Shown: piece by piece, positions 8,713-16,480 of the stretch
How the letters are laid out: every line of letters starts with the position of its first letter
Numbering within the stretch: position 1 is the first letter of the stretch
Assembly (NCBI RefSeq): GCF_028993555.1
Contig: NZ_CP118611.1
Location: forward strand, 2,715,604-2,779,603
DNA: 64,000 nt
Reading direction: 5' to 3'
Source of the DNA: Ensifer adhaerens
GTDB taxonomy: Bacteria; Pseudomonadota; Alphaproteobacteria; Rhizobiales; Rhizobiaceae
The notes under the pieces: model-generated
Databases searched by the model: none
Told to the model about the DNA's origin: nothing
What the model saw: only the letters and a program-made list of their open reading frames with translations
Program-made: the position numbers and the translations under genes

Positions 8713-9525
8713 TCAGCGTGCACCCAACAAAGGTCCCACGATTTCGAGCAGGCATTCGATCGCGGCCCCGTCCTTCACCACGTCCCGCACGGCCTCGAAT
8801 TCGGCGAGTTCGATGCCGGCGATTTGCCCTTCCGGGATCGCTTCAAAAATGGCGCGCAACTGGCCCGACCGAAGCCCGTTGTCGATGGCATAGGCTGCCG
8901 GCACCTGGTTGGGCTCGAGCACGTCCCAATCGACGTGGATCCAGACGGGTGCGTCGCCGATGATCGATAGGATGGTCTCTGGTGTCGCTTCGGCGGGTGA
9001 GAGGATGCGGACGCCTGCCTGCTTCAACAGATCCGCCTCCGCCGGATCGATGTCGCGCGCGCCGACGATGATGACCTGCGCCGAGTTCAGGCCGCTGCCG
9101 TGACCGCTGTCCCAGAGACCGCAGGCGGCGGCGAGGACCATTCCGCCGAGATAGCCGCTTTCGGTGGTCTCAGGCGTGTTGAAATCGCCATGGGCATCGA
9201 TCCAGAGCACGATCGCATCCGGATGCTCCCGCGCGACAACCGGCAGTGTCGCGAGGCTCGCGGAGCAGGTGTTGGCGACCATCAGCGGCTTGTTGCCGCG
9301 TCGCAGCGTTGCGGCAGTCGCCTCCTGCAGACCAGTCAGCGTCTGCCGTGCTTCGGGAAGGCTCGCCGACCAGTCATCCTCCTTCGCAGCCGTCGGCTTA
9401 CCGACGATGGTCGGCATCAGGTTGGCGCGGTTGCTCAGGGCTTCTGCCGTCAGGGCCGCTCCCGCAATCGCGCCCGGCGTCCTGTCGGCAATGCGTCCCT
9501 GCGAGAGGATGAGATCGTACGGCAT
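8713..9525 (-). CDS. Arginase/agmatinase-family protein with altered metal site
   Basis: Ureohydrolase-fold protein of 270 residues; ATG at 9525 has a good AAGGAG site. It keeps WIDAHGDFN, which supplies bridging Asp and His ligands, and HVDWDVLEP, the equivalent of the SxDxDxxDP motif. However, the usual GGDHS motif, whose His binds one manganese, reads NTCSAS, so that His is lost and Cys stands nearby. Canonical arginase activity is therefore doubtful; a related guanidine hydrolase or a single-metal variant is possible. It is divergent from the msrC-like gene. Confidence 0.8.
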   Translation of the reverse strand: MPYDLILSQGRIADRTPGAIAGAALTAEALSNRANLMPTIVGKPTAAKEDDWSASLPEARQTLTGLQEATAATLRRGNKPLMVANTCSASLATLPVVAREHPDAIVLWIDAHGDFNTPETTESGYLGGMVLAAACGLWDSGHGSGLNSAQVIIVGARDIDPAEADLLKQAGVRILSPAEATPETILSIIGDAPVWIHVDWDVLEPNQVPAAYAIDNGLRSGQLRAIFEAIPEGQIAGIELAEFEAVRDVVKDGAAIECLLEIVGPLLGAR

Positions 9526-9605
9526 GCATTCTCCTTGCATTTCGAAAGGTTGCACGCGCGGTCCGATGATAGCGGGGGGCTTGAAAGGGCGGCGCGCGGA
9601 ATCGC

Positions 9606-9623
9606 TATATCTGGTTGGATATA
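9606..9623. promoter_or_regulatory. Inverted repeat in divergent promoter region
   Basis: TATATC and GATATA form a 6-bp inverted repeat with a 6-base spacer in the 236-base gap between the arginase-like gene and the msrC-like gene. Short and AT-rich, so it could arise by chance. I see nothing else in this gap. Confidence 0.3.
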
Positions 9624-9761
9624 TCGATCGTGATGAGCGATCGCAATTTGCTACCTTCGAGGTTGGTGGTATTGCTGCGCGCGAATGGTCGCATCAGCAC
9701 GATCAGCCGCTGGCACACCGCCACTGAGGGCCAAGGCACGCGAAGTTTGAAGGGTAGGACC

Positions 9762-10256
9762 ATGTTTGCCACGAAGACAATCGAAACCGGCGACAAGGCC
9801 GAATTCTATCGCGAACTGGCTGGCCAGCTCGGCGGCCTGCTGCACGACGAGCGCGATTTCATCGCCAATGCCGCCAATCTCGCGGCGCTGGTTTTCGATC
9901 TGGTGCCGGACCTCAACTGGGCGGGCTTCTACTTCCTGCGGTCAGATGACGAACTTGTGCTTGGCCCCTTCCAGGGCAAGGTTGCCTGCGTGCGCATCAA
10001 GGTCGGCAAGGGTGTGTGCGGCAGCGCCGTGGCGCTGAGCCAGACGATGCTGGTTCCGGATGTGCATGCCTTTCCTGGGCATATCGCCTGCGATGCCGCG
10101 TCCCGCTCGGAACTCGTCGTGCCGCTGGTGAAGGACGGCAGGGTGCTCGGGGTGCTCGATCTCGACAGCCCCACCCCCGAACGCTTCGACACGCAGGATC
10201 AGGCCGGCTTCGAAGCGCTCGCCGCGATCTATGTCGCAGCGAGCGATTTCGTTTAA
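9762..10256 (+). CDS. msrC: Free methionine-(R)-sulfoxide reductase (GAF domain)
   Basis: Cytosolic GAF-domain reductase for free Met-R-sulfoxide, 164 residues from ATG at 9762, the usual family length. The frame is open upstream, but the extension lacks family similarity. The core motifs are LNWAGFYF, GPFQGKVACVRI, GKGVCGSA and HIACDAASRSELVVP. The three Cys residues used in fRMsr catalysis and resolution (in ACVRI, GVCGS and IACDA) are all present. A small stand-alone gene, consistent with a housekeeping oxidative-stress role. Confidence 0.92.
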   Translation: MFATKTIETGDKAEFYRELAGQLGGLLHDERDFIANAANLAALVFDLVPDLNWAGFYFLRSDDELVLGPFQGKVACVRIKVGKGVCGSAVALSQTMLVPDVHAFPGHIACDAASRSELVVPLVKDGRVLGVLDLDSPTPERFDTQDQAGFEALAAIYVAASDFV

Positions 10257-10301
10257 CAGGGCGCGAAGTCGCGTTTTTCGGACGGCGGCAACGCGAAAAC
10301 G

Positions 10302-11318
10302 CTAGCCCTCAAAGCCTTCGATCACGATCTTGCCCTTGGCGGCACCCGTCTCGATGCGGCGATGGGCTTCGCGCAGGTTTTCGGCGTTGATGGGCGACAA
10401 CACCTCGGCAAGCGTCGTCTTCAGCCGTCCGGCATCGATCTCGTCGGCGACGAAGGTGAGCAGCCGGTGCTGCTCGATCATGTCAGGCGTCTGGTGCATC
10501 GGGCGGGCGAACATGAATTCCCAGTGCAGGCTGGCTGCCTTGGTCTTCATGCCGGCCATCGGCATCGGTACGTCGGTGTTGTCAATCGAGACGATGCCGC
10601 CTTGCGGGCGGATCAGTTCGACTGCGGCGTCCCAGTGGCGCATGTCGTTGAAGATCGCGATGTGGTCGACATGGGTGAAGCCGAGCGCCTGCACCTGCGC
10701 GACCAGCGGCTCGCGATGGCTGATGACGTGATCGGCGCCGAGTTCCTTCACCCAGGCGATGGTTTCCGGCCGCGAGGCCGTGGCGATGACCGTGAGGCCG
10801 GCGCGCTTGGCGAGCTGGATACCGATCGAGCCGACGCCGCCGGCGCCGCCGACGATCAGGATCGATTGGCCGCGATCGGCGCCGTCGCGGTCGATGCCCA
10901 GCCGATCGAAGAAGGCCTCATAGGCGGTGATCGTCGTCAGCGGCAGGGCCGCGGCTTCGGCAAAGGAAAGGCTCTTCGGCTTGCGCCCGACGATGCGCTC
11001 GTCGACCAACTGATACTGCTGGTTGGAGCCCGACCGCGTCAGGTCGCCGGCGTAATAGACGCGGTCGCCGGGCTTGAACAACGTCACATCCGGGCCGACT
11101 GCCTCGACGACACCGCTCGCATCCCAGCCGAGCACGCGCGGCGTTTCCTCTATCTTGTCCTTTGGCGCGCGCATCTTGACGTCGACAGGATTGACGGCGA
11201 CGGCGGCGACGGCAACCAGGATGTCGTGTCCTTGGGGCACCGGTTTCGGGAGGGTGACATCCAGGAAGGCTTGCGGGTCGGAAACCGGCAGATAGCGGGT
11301 GAGGGCGACGGCTTTCAT
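10302..11318 (-). CDS. Zinc-type alcohol dehydrogenase / quinone oxidoreductase-like protein
   Basis: Medium-chain reductase of 338 residues in the NADPH-dependent quinone-oxidoreductase-like branch. The N-terminal GroES-like domain has VAVNPVDVKMR and ASGVVEAVG; the Rossmann motif is VGGAGGVGSIGIQLAK near residue 155. There is no structural zinc Cys cluster, so despite the common family name it is probably zinc-independent. Last gene of the VOC-SDR-(OYE)-cupin operon; its start overlaps the cupin stop. Likely reduces reactive carbonyls or quinones. Confidence 0.87.
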   Translation of the reverse strand: MKAVALTRYLPVSDPQAFLDVTLPKPVPQGHDILVAVAAVAVNPVDVKMRAPKDKIEETPRVLGWDASGVVEAVGPDVTLFKPGDRVYYAGDLTRSGSNQQYQLVDERIVGRKPKSLSFAEAAALPLTTITAYEAFFDRLGIDRDGADRGQSILIVGGAGGVGSIGIQLAKRAGLTVIATASRPETIAWVKELGADHVISHREPLVAQVQALGFTHVDHIAIFNDMRHWDAAVELIRPQGGIVSIDNTDVPMPMAGMKTKAASLHWEFMFARPMHQTPDMIEQHRLLTFVADEIDAGRLKTTLAEVLSPINAENLREAHRRIETGAAKGKIVIEGFEG

Positions 11319-11692
11319 GGCTTGCTCCTTGTAGCGGACGAATGGTCTTTGTGCGTGAATTCGGCGGTGACGAAGACGAGCTCGGCGTCACCGGTGTTGG
11401 TAAGATCGTGCACGAAGGCGGTCTCAGGCGTCAGGTCGCCGAAGTGCCGCGTATCGCCGGCGCGGTAGACGACGTCGGTGACCCTGCCGTCGCCGGAGCG
11501 CGAGCGTGCCTTGCCATCGGTTAGCGCCGTCCAGAAATAGGGACGGTCGTGGCGATGGGGGCGAAGTGTTTCGCCGGGTTTAAGCCGTAGGTGCCAGACA
11601 CGCAAAGCCTCTCCGTCGAGCACGAGTTCAGTGCCGATGCGGTCGTTGATGGCGGCCTGCATTCGTTCCTGCTCCGTCAATGGCGCACTCAT
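11315..11692 (-). CDS. Small cupin-domain protein
   Basis: A 125-residue single-domain cupin. The first cupin motif is reduced to RPHRHDRPYFW and a second histidine-containing segment is TAFVHDLTN. It has an ATGA overlap (11689-11692) with the end of the damaged flavin-reductase gene upstream and overlaps the downstream dehydrogenase start, so it is translated as part of the operon. No specific activity can be named. Confidence 0.78.
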   Translation of the reverse strand: MSAPLTEQERMQAAINDRIGTELVLDGEALRVWHLRLKPGETLRPHRHDRPYFWTALTDGKARSRSGDGRVTDVVYRAGDTRHFGDLTPETAFVHDLTNTGDAELVFVTAEFTHKDHSSATRSKP

Positions 11693-12362
11693 GCGGCCTC
11701 CTCCAGCGCCGGGTAACTAGAGTAGCCTTCGGCACTGCCGCCGAAAAGCGTGGCGCCGTCAAAGCTCGCGAGCGGCAGGCCCTCCTTCAGCCGACGCGGC
11801 AGATCGGGATTGGCGATGAACGGGCGCCCGAAGGCGATGATGTCGGCAAGCCCGGCGGCAAGGATCGCTTCTGCCCGCGCCCTGTCGTAGCGGCCGGCGA
11901 CGATGATGCGACCGGAATAGGCAGCGCGAAGCGCCCGGCGGAAGTCTTCCGGGATTGCAGGCGCGTCGTCCCAGTCGGCCTCCACCAGATGGATATAGGC
12001 AAGGCCGATGCGGTCAATCGCGCCTGCGGCCTTAAGGATCGTCGGGATGATCTCGTCGTCCACCATGTTGCGGCCGCCGGCACTGTGCACGGCATCGGTG
12101 ACGAGCCGCCAACCGGCGATCTGCTCGGGCGAGTGGATGCCGGGCGTAAACGAGTATCCCTGGCCCTGGCGGGAGATCTGCGTGGCTTCGGTGACGATGA
12201 GGCGGCCGAGGCGCGCTGGGCATAGTATTCGGCCATCAGGGCGTTGGGCACGTTGCCCGGCTGGCTGCTGCGCGCCCGTGTCATCGGCGCAAGTGCGATA
12301 CGGTTCGGCAGCGTCAGCGGTCCGAGCGATATGGGGGAGAAGAGTGTGGGTGACATGGTCAA
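11689..12362 (-). pseudogene. Broken Old Yellow Enzyme (alkene reductase, NemA-like)
   Basis: Remains of an FMN-dependent OYE, about 360 residues when intact. Frame 1 starts at 12362 (TLFSPISLGPLTLPNRIALA ... AEYYAQRASA). Near 12200-12210 the frame shifts; restoring one G in GCCGCCTC would continue as GLIVTEATQISRQGQGYSF ... VHSAGGR. That frame then jumps from GGR straight to DDEIIPTILKAAGAIDR ... RIGLAYIHLVE ... FGRPFIANPDL. Some 150-190 residues are missing, including the catalytic HGANGYL region. Two independent lesions make it non-functional, although flanking operon genes look intact. Confidence 0.85.
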
Positions 12363-12413
12363 TTCCTTTGTGAAGCGCCGGGGGCGCAGGCAGGGAACAG
12401 GCGATGGAATGTG

Positions 12414-13091
12414 TCAGTTGATGAGGGCGCCGCCTTCGATGTCGATCACCGATCCGGTGACGAAGGGGTTGTCGATGGCAAAGAGATAACCTTGGGCGAT
12501 GTCTCCGGGCCGCCCGAAGCGGCCGACAGGCAAGCTCGCAGCAGCGCGCTCGAATATGGCGTTGCGGGCTTTGCCGGCCATGCCGGCATAGGCTTCCGTC
12601 TGCGTCAGGCCGGGGCTGACGACGTTGACGCGCAGCGGCGCCAGCTCCTTTGCGAGCACCCTCGCGGTGGCTTCGAGGGCCGCATTCATCGCCGTCTTGA
12701 CGAAGGTGCCAGGTACTGTCCGGCGGGCGAGGAAGCCCGAGGTGAAGGTGATGGTGCCGCCGGGGCGCAGGTACTTGGCAGCTTCACGGGCAAGTACGAT
12801 CGACCCCCAGAATTTGACGTCGAAGGCGGCCCTTGCGGCATCGAGATCGACATCGCTGACCGTGCCGCCGGGCGCTGCGGACCCGGCCGTAATGATCAGA
12901 TGGTCGATCGACCCGAGTTTCCGGAAATAGGCGGCGACTGCGGCCGCGTCGGCGATGTCGAGGCCGGTGGCGCGGCTTGCGATCTCGACCCGGCCGGGGC
13001 GCAGGGCGAGCGCCTTGGCGATGGCGGCGCCAATGCCGCTGGTGCCGCCGATGACGACGGAGACGGTGTTGTCGGTGAAGGTCATGCTCAT
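12414..13091 (-). CDS. SDR-family oxidoreductase lacking the catalytic Tyr
   Basis: Short SDR of 225 residues. The cofactor loop is VIGGTSGIGAAIA near residue 13, ITAGSAA stands at the NAG position, FTSGFLA holds the catalytic Ser, and VVSPGLTQTE is the PG motif. In the YxxxK position the sequence reads GTFVK, so Lys is kept but Tyr is replaced by Gly. It overlaps the VOC gene by ATGA at 13088-13091 and is followed after 51 bases by the OYE remnant. It may use a different proton donor or be non-catalytic. Confidence 0.83.
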   Translation of the reverse strand: MSMTFTDNTVSVVIGGTSGIGAAIAKALALRPGRVEIASRATGLDIADAAAVAAYFRKLGSIDHLIITAGSAAPGGTVSDVDLDAARAAFDVKFWGSIVLAREAAKYLRPGGTITFTSGFLARRTVPGTFVKTAMNAALEATARVLAKELAPLRVNVVSPGLTQTEAYAGMAGKARNAIFERAAASLPVGRFGRPGDIAQGYLFAIDNPFVTGSVIDIEGGALIN

Positions 13092-13480
13092 GCTCCAGAG
13101 GAATGTGACGGAACGGGTTCGGAAAAGACGGCTTCGAGCAGCGCGCCACCCGGCGCGCGCAGAAACAGCCGGCGTTCGCCGATGTCGGCGAGGTCCATCG
13201 TCGAATAGGGAATGGCGAGCCGGTCGAGCTTCGCGCGGAAGGTCGCATAGCCTTCGAGCCGGAAGCCGATGTGATCGATCGCTTCGGCGGCGACGTCGAA
13301 ACCGCTGCCATGGCTGCCGATGATGTGCACGATCGGCTTTCCTTCGCCGTAGAGCCAGCAGCCGGGAATACGGCGGATCGCAGCCGGCCGTTCGCCGACC
13401 GTCAGGTCGAAGACCGTTTCGAAGAACGTGCGTGTCGCTGCGATATCGCCTGTTCGGATGGTCACATGGTCGAGCTGCAT
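13088..13480 (-). CDS. VOC-family (glyoxalase/dioxygenase-like) protein
   Basis: A 130-residue vicinal-oxygen-chelate protein starting MQLDHVTIRTGDIAATRTFFE. Potential metal ligands are His4 of LDHV, the His of IVHIIG, the DHIGF His and a C-terminal Glu (LLEAVF). It is the first gene of the minus-strand operon VOC-SDR-OYE remnant-cupin-reductase and is divergent from the LysR gene, which probably regulates the operon. The substrate is unknown; the operon setting suggests handling of reactive carbonyl or electrophilic compounds. Confidence 0.82.
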   Translation of the reverse strand: MQLDHVTIRTGDIAATRTFFETVFDLTVGERPAAIRRIPGCWLYGEGKPIVHIIGSHGSGFDVAAEAIDHIGFRLEGYATFRAKLDRLAIPYSTMDLADIGERRLFLRAPGGALLEAVFSEPVPSHSSGA

Positions 13481-13571
13481 CGCGCGTCTCCTTTCGTGAG
13501 GAAATTTAGCTATTGCGGCACATCCGGATAATTGGCTTAAATCCAAAATTATATTTCGGAGAAGACGAAAG

Positions 13572-14483
13572 ATGCTGCTCGATAATCTCGCCCTTTTTCT
13601 TCTGATCGTCGAAAAGGGCGGGCTTTCCGCCGCCGGGCGCGAGAAAGGTCTTTCGCCGGCCTCCGTCTCCGAGCGGCTGGCGGCCCTCGAGGCGCATTAT
13701 GGCGCGGCGCTGCTCAAGCGAACGACCCGCGCGATCAGCCTGACCGAGGAAGGTCGCCTTCTGGTCGATGGCGCCCGTCGGCTGCTGGCGGAAGCCGACG
13801 AGCTCGAGAGCGGTATCCGCTCGGGCGCGCGCACGATCTCCGGACCGATCCGGCTCAGCGCGCCGGAGGACATGGGGCGACGCTACATCGTGCCGATCCT
13901 CGACCGCTTCCTGGCCGAGCACCCTGACGTGACGGTGGACCTCAATCTCACCGACGGCTACCTCGATCTGGTCGGCCAGGGCATGGATTTTGCCATCCGC
14001 CATGGCGTTCTTGCCGACAGCACGCTGCGGTCACGGTCGTTGGGGGAAAACCGTCGGGTCGTCTGTGCAGCACCCGCCTACCTGCAGGCCAGAGGCCGGC
14101 CGGAGCATCCGGACCATCTCTCGCGCCACGACTGCATCATCATGCGTTTCGGTGCCAATCTCGATCGTGAATGGACCTTTCAGGTTGATGGCAGGCCACA
14201 CAAGGTCATGGTGCGCGGCCGCCGTGTCGCCAATGATGGCGGATTGGTCGCCGACTGGTGCCGTGCGGGGCACGGTGTCGCGCTCAAGTCTGTTTGGGAC
14301 ATCGCAGAGGATCTTGCGTCCGGTACGCTTGTCGAGCTGCTCAAGGATTTTGCCGTCGGCGGGACCGGCCTACAGATCGTCTATCCGCCGGCAAGCGTCC
14401 AGCCTCGCCGGGTGCGGCTGCTGATCGACCGCATCGCCTCCGAACTGAATTCCGTCGAGGCAGTCCTCGCGCGACGAAGCTGA
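13572..14483 (+). CDS. LysR-family transcriptional regulator
   Basis: Regulator of 303 residues. The N-terminal winged HTH is GGLSAAGREKGLSPASVSERLAA; a periplasmic-binding-like effector domain follows from about residue 90. It is divergent from the VOC operon with only a 91-base gap, the typical LysR-target layout. The 243 bases downstream, before the sigma-factor gene, hold nothing I can identify. Confidence 0.92.
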   Translation: MLLDNLALFLLIVEKGGLSAAGREKGLSPASVSERLAALEAHYGAALLKRTTRAISLTEEGRLLVDGARRLLAEADELESGIRSGARTISGPIRLSAPEDMGRRYIVPILDRFLAEHPDVTVDLNLTDGYLDLVGQGMDFAIRHGVLADSTLRSRSLGENRRVVCAAPAYLQARGRPEHPDHLSRHDCIIMRFGANLDREWTFQVDGRPHKVMVRGRRVANDGGLVADWCRAGHGVALKSVWDIAEDLASGTLVELLKDFAVGGTGLQIVYPPASVQPRRVRLLIDRIASELNSVEAVLARRS

Positions 14484-14726
14484 CGCCGCGAGCCGGCAGA
14501 GGGCCATGCTCTGTGCCGTGGCCCCCGTGCAACAGTTCTTTTCGAATATACGGTTCCGCCGTCCCGGCCACGGTTTCGTTTGGTGCCGCGGTACGGCGGC
14601 GCATTGCGGCGTGGCGCCGCTTCGCCTATGAAACATGAGTAAAGTATTCAAGATAAACGGCGCGCAATTAAGCGTCGCCTGAGTTTCCGGTGGCGGCAGG
14701 GCGCCGCGCGATGGAGAGGCAGTTTG

Positions 14727-15233
14727 ATGACCGATGCGATGGTGCAGGGGCTTCACGAGCGGGAAGAGAGCCGAATCCGCCGCTTCTTCGGCCGCCGCCT
14801 CAGAAACCGTGAGGACGCCGTCGATGCCACGCAGGAGACCTTCATGCGCATGCTGGAGGCTTCACGCTCGACGCTGATCGAAAACCCGCAGGCCTATCTG
14901 TTTCAGGTTGCTCGCTCGGTGGCGCGCGTCGCATCCGAGCGAGCAGCGCGGGAGCGGGCGATGTTCGTCGAGGACAGCGAAGGACTTGAACATGCGGAAG
15001 ACAGACCGATCCAGGATCGCATCGTCAACGCCCGCCAGTGCCTGCTGATCATGGCGCGTACCATCGAGGGGCTTCCCAACCGCTGCCAGCAGGTCTTCAT
15101 CCTCAGCCGTCTGCACGGCCTCAGCAACGGCGCGATCGCCGATGAGCTCGGTATCTCCAGAAACATGGTCGAGAAGCACATCATCCGGGCGCTGCTCGAG
15201 TGCCGGAAGATGCGCGCCGAGATTATTTTCTGA
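14727..15233 (+). CDS. ECF sigma factor, FecI-like
   Basis: Extracytoplasmic-function sigma-70 factor, 168 residues from ATG at 14727 (a TTG lies just before). Region 2 is visible as EESRIRRFFGRRL ... DAVDATQETFMRML, and region 4 as NRCQQVFILSRLHGLSNGAIADELGISRNMVEKHI. It is followed by a FecR-type regulator and a TonB receptor with an STN domain, so it is the iron-siderophore surface-signalling sigma factor of this locus and directs transcription of the receptor gene. Confidence 0.93.
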   Translation: MTDAMVQGLHEREESRIRRFFGRRLRNREDAVDATQETFMRMLEASRSTLIENPQAYLFQVARSVARVASERAARERAMFVEDSEGLEHAEDRPIQDRIVNARQCLLIMARTIEGLPNRCQQVFILSRLHGLSNGAIADELGISRNMVEKHIIRALLECRKMRAEIIF

Positions 15234-15333
15234 GTGAACGTCAGGCAAAGCCGTCCTTTCAACTCTAAGATGATAGAGGCGATTCCGGATTCGGATCGCA
15301 TGAGGGCATTTTCAGTTCGACCGGAAGACGTGA

Positions 15334-16284
15334 ATGAGCGGCAATCGCCAGACCATCGACGACAGCATTCTGGAAGCCGCCGCAACCTGGGTTGCACGGC
15401 TGCAGTCCGACGATGCGACGGCGATCGACCGCCAGGCGTTCGAGCGCTGGCTCGGCGAGCATCCGGATCATCGCACGGCTTATGACGAACTGCGGGCGCT
15501 CTGGAGCGATCTCGGCGAGGTGCCGATCTCCGAAGGAAGGCTCGGCGAGCTTCAGACGCAGCGCCGCCGCCGGGTCGGAGGCTTCGTCGGGCTCTGTCTT
15601 GCCGCAGGTGTCGCGATCCTCTCGCTCGCGACACCCTATGGCGACCGCTGGCGCGCCGACTACTACACCGGCGTCGGCGAGGTCAGGCGCATCGCGCTGG
15701 AGGATGGCACTGAGGTGGACCTCAACACCGACACGGCCCTCGTGGTTCGCTACGAGCAGGCCCGCAGGACAGTGCGGCTCCTGCGCGGCGAAGCCTTCTT
15801 TTCCGTCGCGAAGAACCCGCTTCGGCCTTTCGTCGTCGAAGACGGCGCGCTCAGCGCGACAGCGCTCGGGACCCGCTACTCCGTCGGATCTGTGGCTGTC
15901 GACCAGGCCGCCGCCGTGCAGGTCGAGGAAGGCCGCGTCGAGGTCGAGGCAGCTGGCCAAAAAGCGGTTCTAGGTGCCGGCGAGGCGGCGACGGTCGACC
16001 GGCAGGGGCGGATTTCGCTGTCGAAAGCGGACGTCGCGGCCGGAACCGCTTGGCGCGACGGCAAACTCGTCTTCTCGCGCCGCCCGCTCAGCGACGTGCT
16101 CTCGACGCTTGAGCGCTACCGTCGCGGCCGCATCCTGCTCGTCGACGAGGCGGCAGGGAGCCTCGAAGTCTCCGGTATCTTCGACCTCCGCGACACTGAC
16201 GACGCCCTGCGGGTGCTGGAGGCGAGCCTGCCGCTGCGGGTCATCAGGTTGTCCGATCTCATGGTCGTGGTTCAGTCCCGGTAG
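15334..16284 (+). CDS. FecR-family anti-sigma / signal transducer
   Basis: Inner-membrane regulator of 316 residues. The N-terminal cytoplasmic DUF4880-type part (AATWVARLQSDD ... FERWLGEHPDHRTAYDEL) is followed by one membrane segment near residues 88-104 (VGGFVGLCLAAGVAILSLA) and a periplasmic FecR domain (RRIALEDGTEVDLNTDT ... LLRGEAFFSV). It should pass the ferri-siderophore signal from the receptor STN domain to the ECF sigma factor encoded just upstream. Confidence 0.92.
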   Translation: MSGNRQTIDDSILEAAATWVARLQSDDATAIDRQAFERWLGEHPDHRTAYDELRALWSDLGEVPISEGRLGELQTQRRRRVGGFVGLCLAAGVAILSLATPYGDRWRADYYTGVGEVRRIALEDGTEVDLNTDTALVVRYEQARRTVRLLRGEAFFSVAKNPLRPFVVEDGALSATALGTRYSVGSVAVDQAAAVQVEEGRVEVEAAGQKAVLGAGEAATVDRQGRISLSKADVAAGTAWRDGKLVFSRRPLSDVLSTLERYRRGRILLVDEAAGSLEVSGIFDLRDTDDALRVLEASLPLRVIRLSDLMVVVQSR

Positions 16285-16415
16285 AGATGCGAAGCGGGCA
16301 AGACCGCTCCACGCCCTGTCAACGTTCCCCAAAAAAATCTGCCGGTGACATCAGGAGATCGCGCTCCCCGCACTCTTAGTCATGAGTGGCAGTGCTGCAG
16401 ACGTTCGGGGTGGAT

Positions 16416-16462
16416 GGAACCGTAAGGTTCCTTGCGGGCTCCGGGCGGGCGCCTGCCCGGAG
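16416..16462 (+). promoter_or_regulatory. Two tandem hairpins in the receptor mRNA leader
   Basis: GGAACC-GTAA-GGTTCC (16416-16431) is a perfect 6-bp stem with a GNRA-class tetraloop. Seven bases later CTCCGGGC ... GCCCGGAG (16439-16462) is a perfect 8-bp stem with an 8-base loop. They end 18 bases before the receptor start codon. They could be an mRNA-stability or attenuation element, or a copy of a dispersed palindromic repeat. Confidence 0.5.
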
Positions 16463-16480
16463 TTGAGTAGGGGATTTCGG

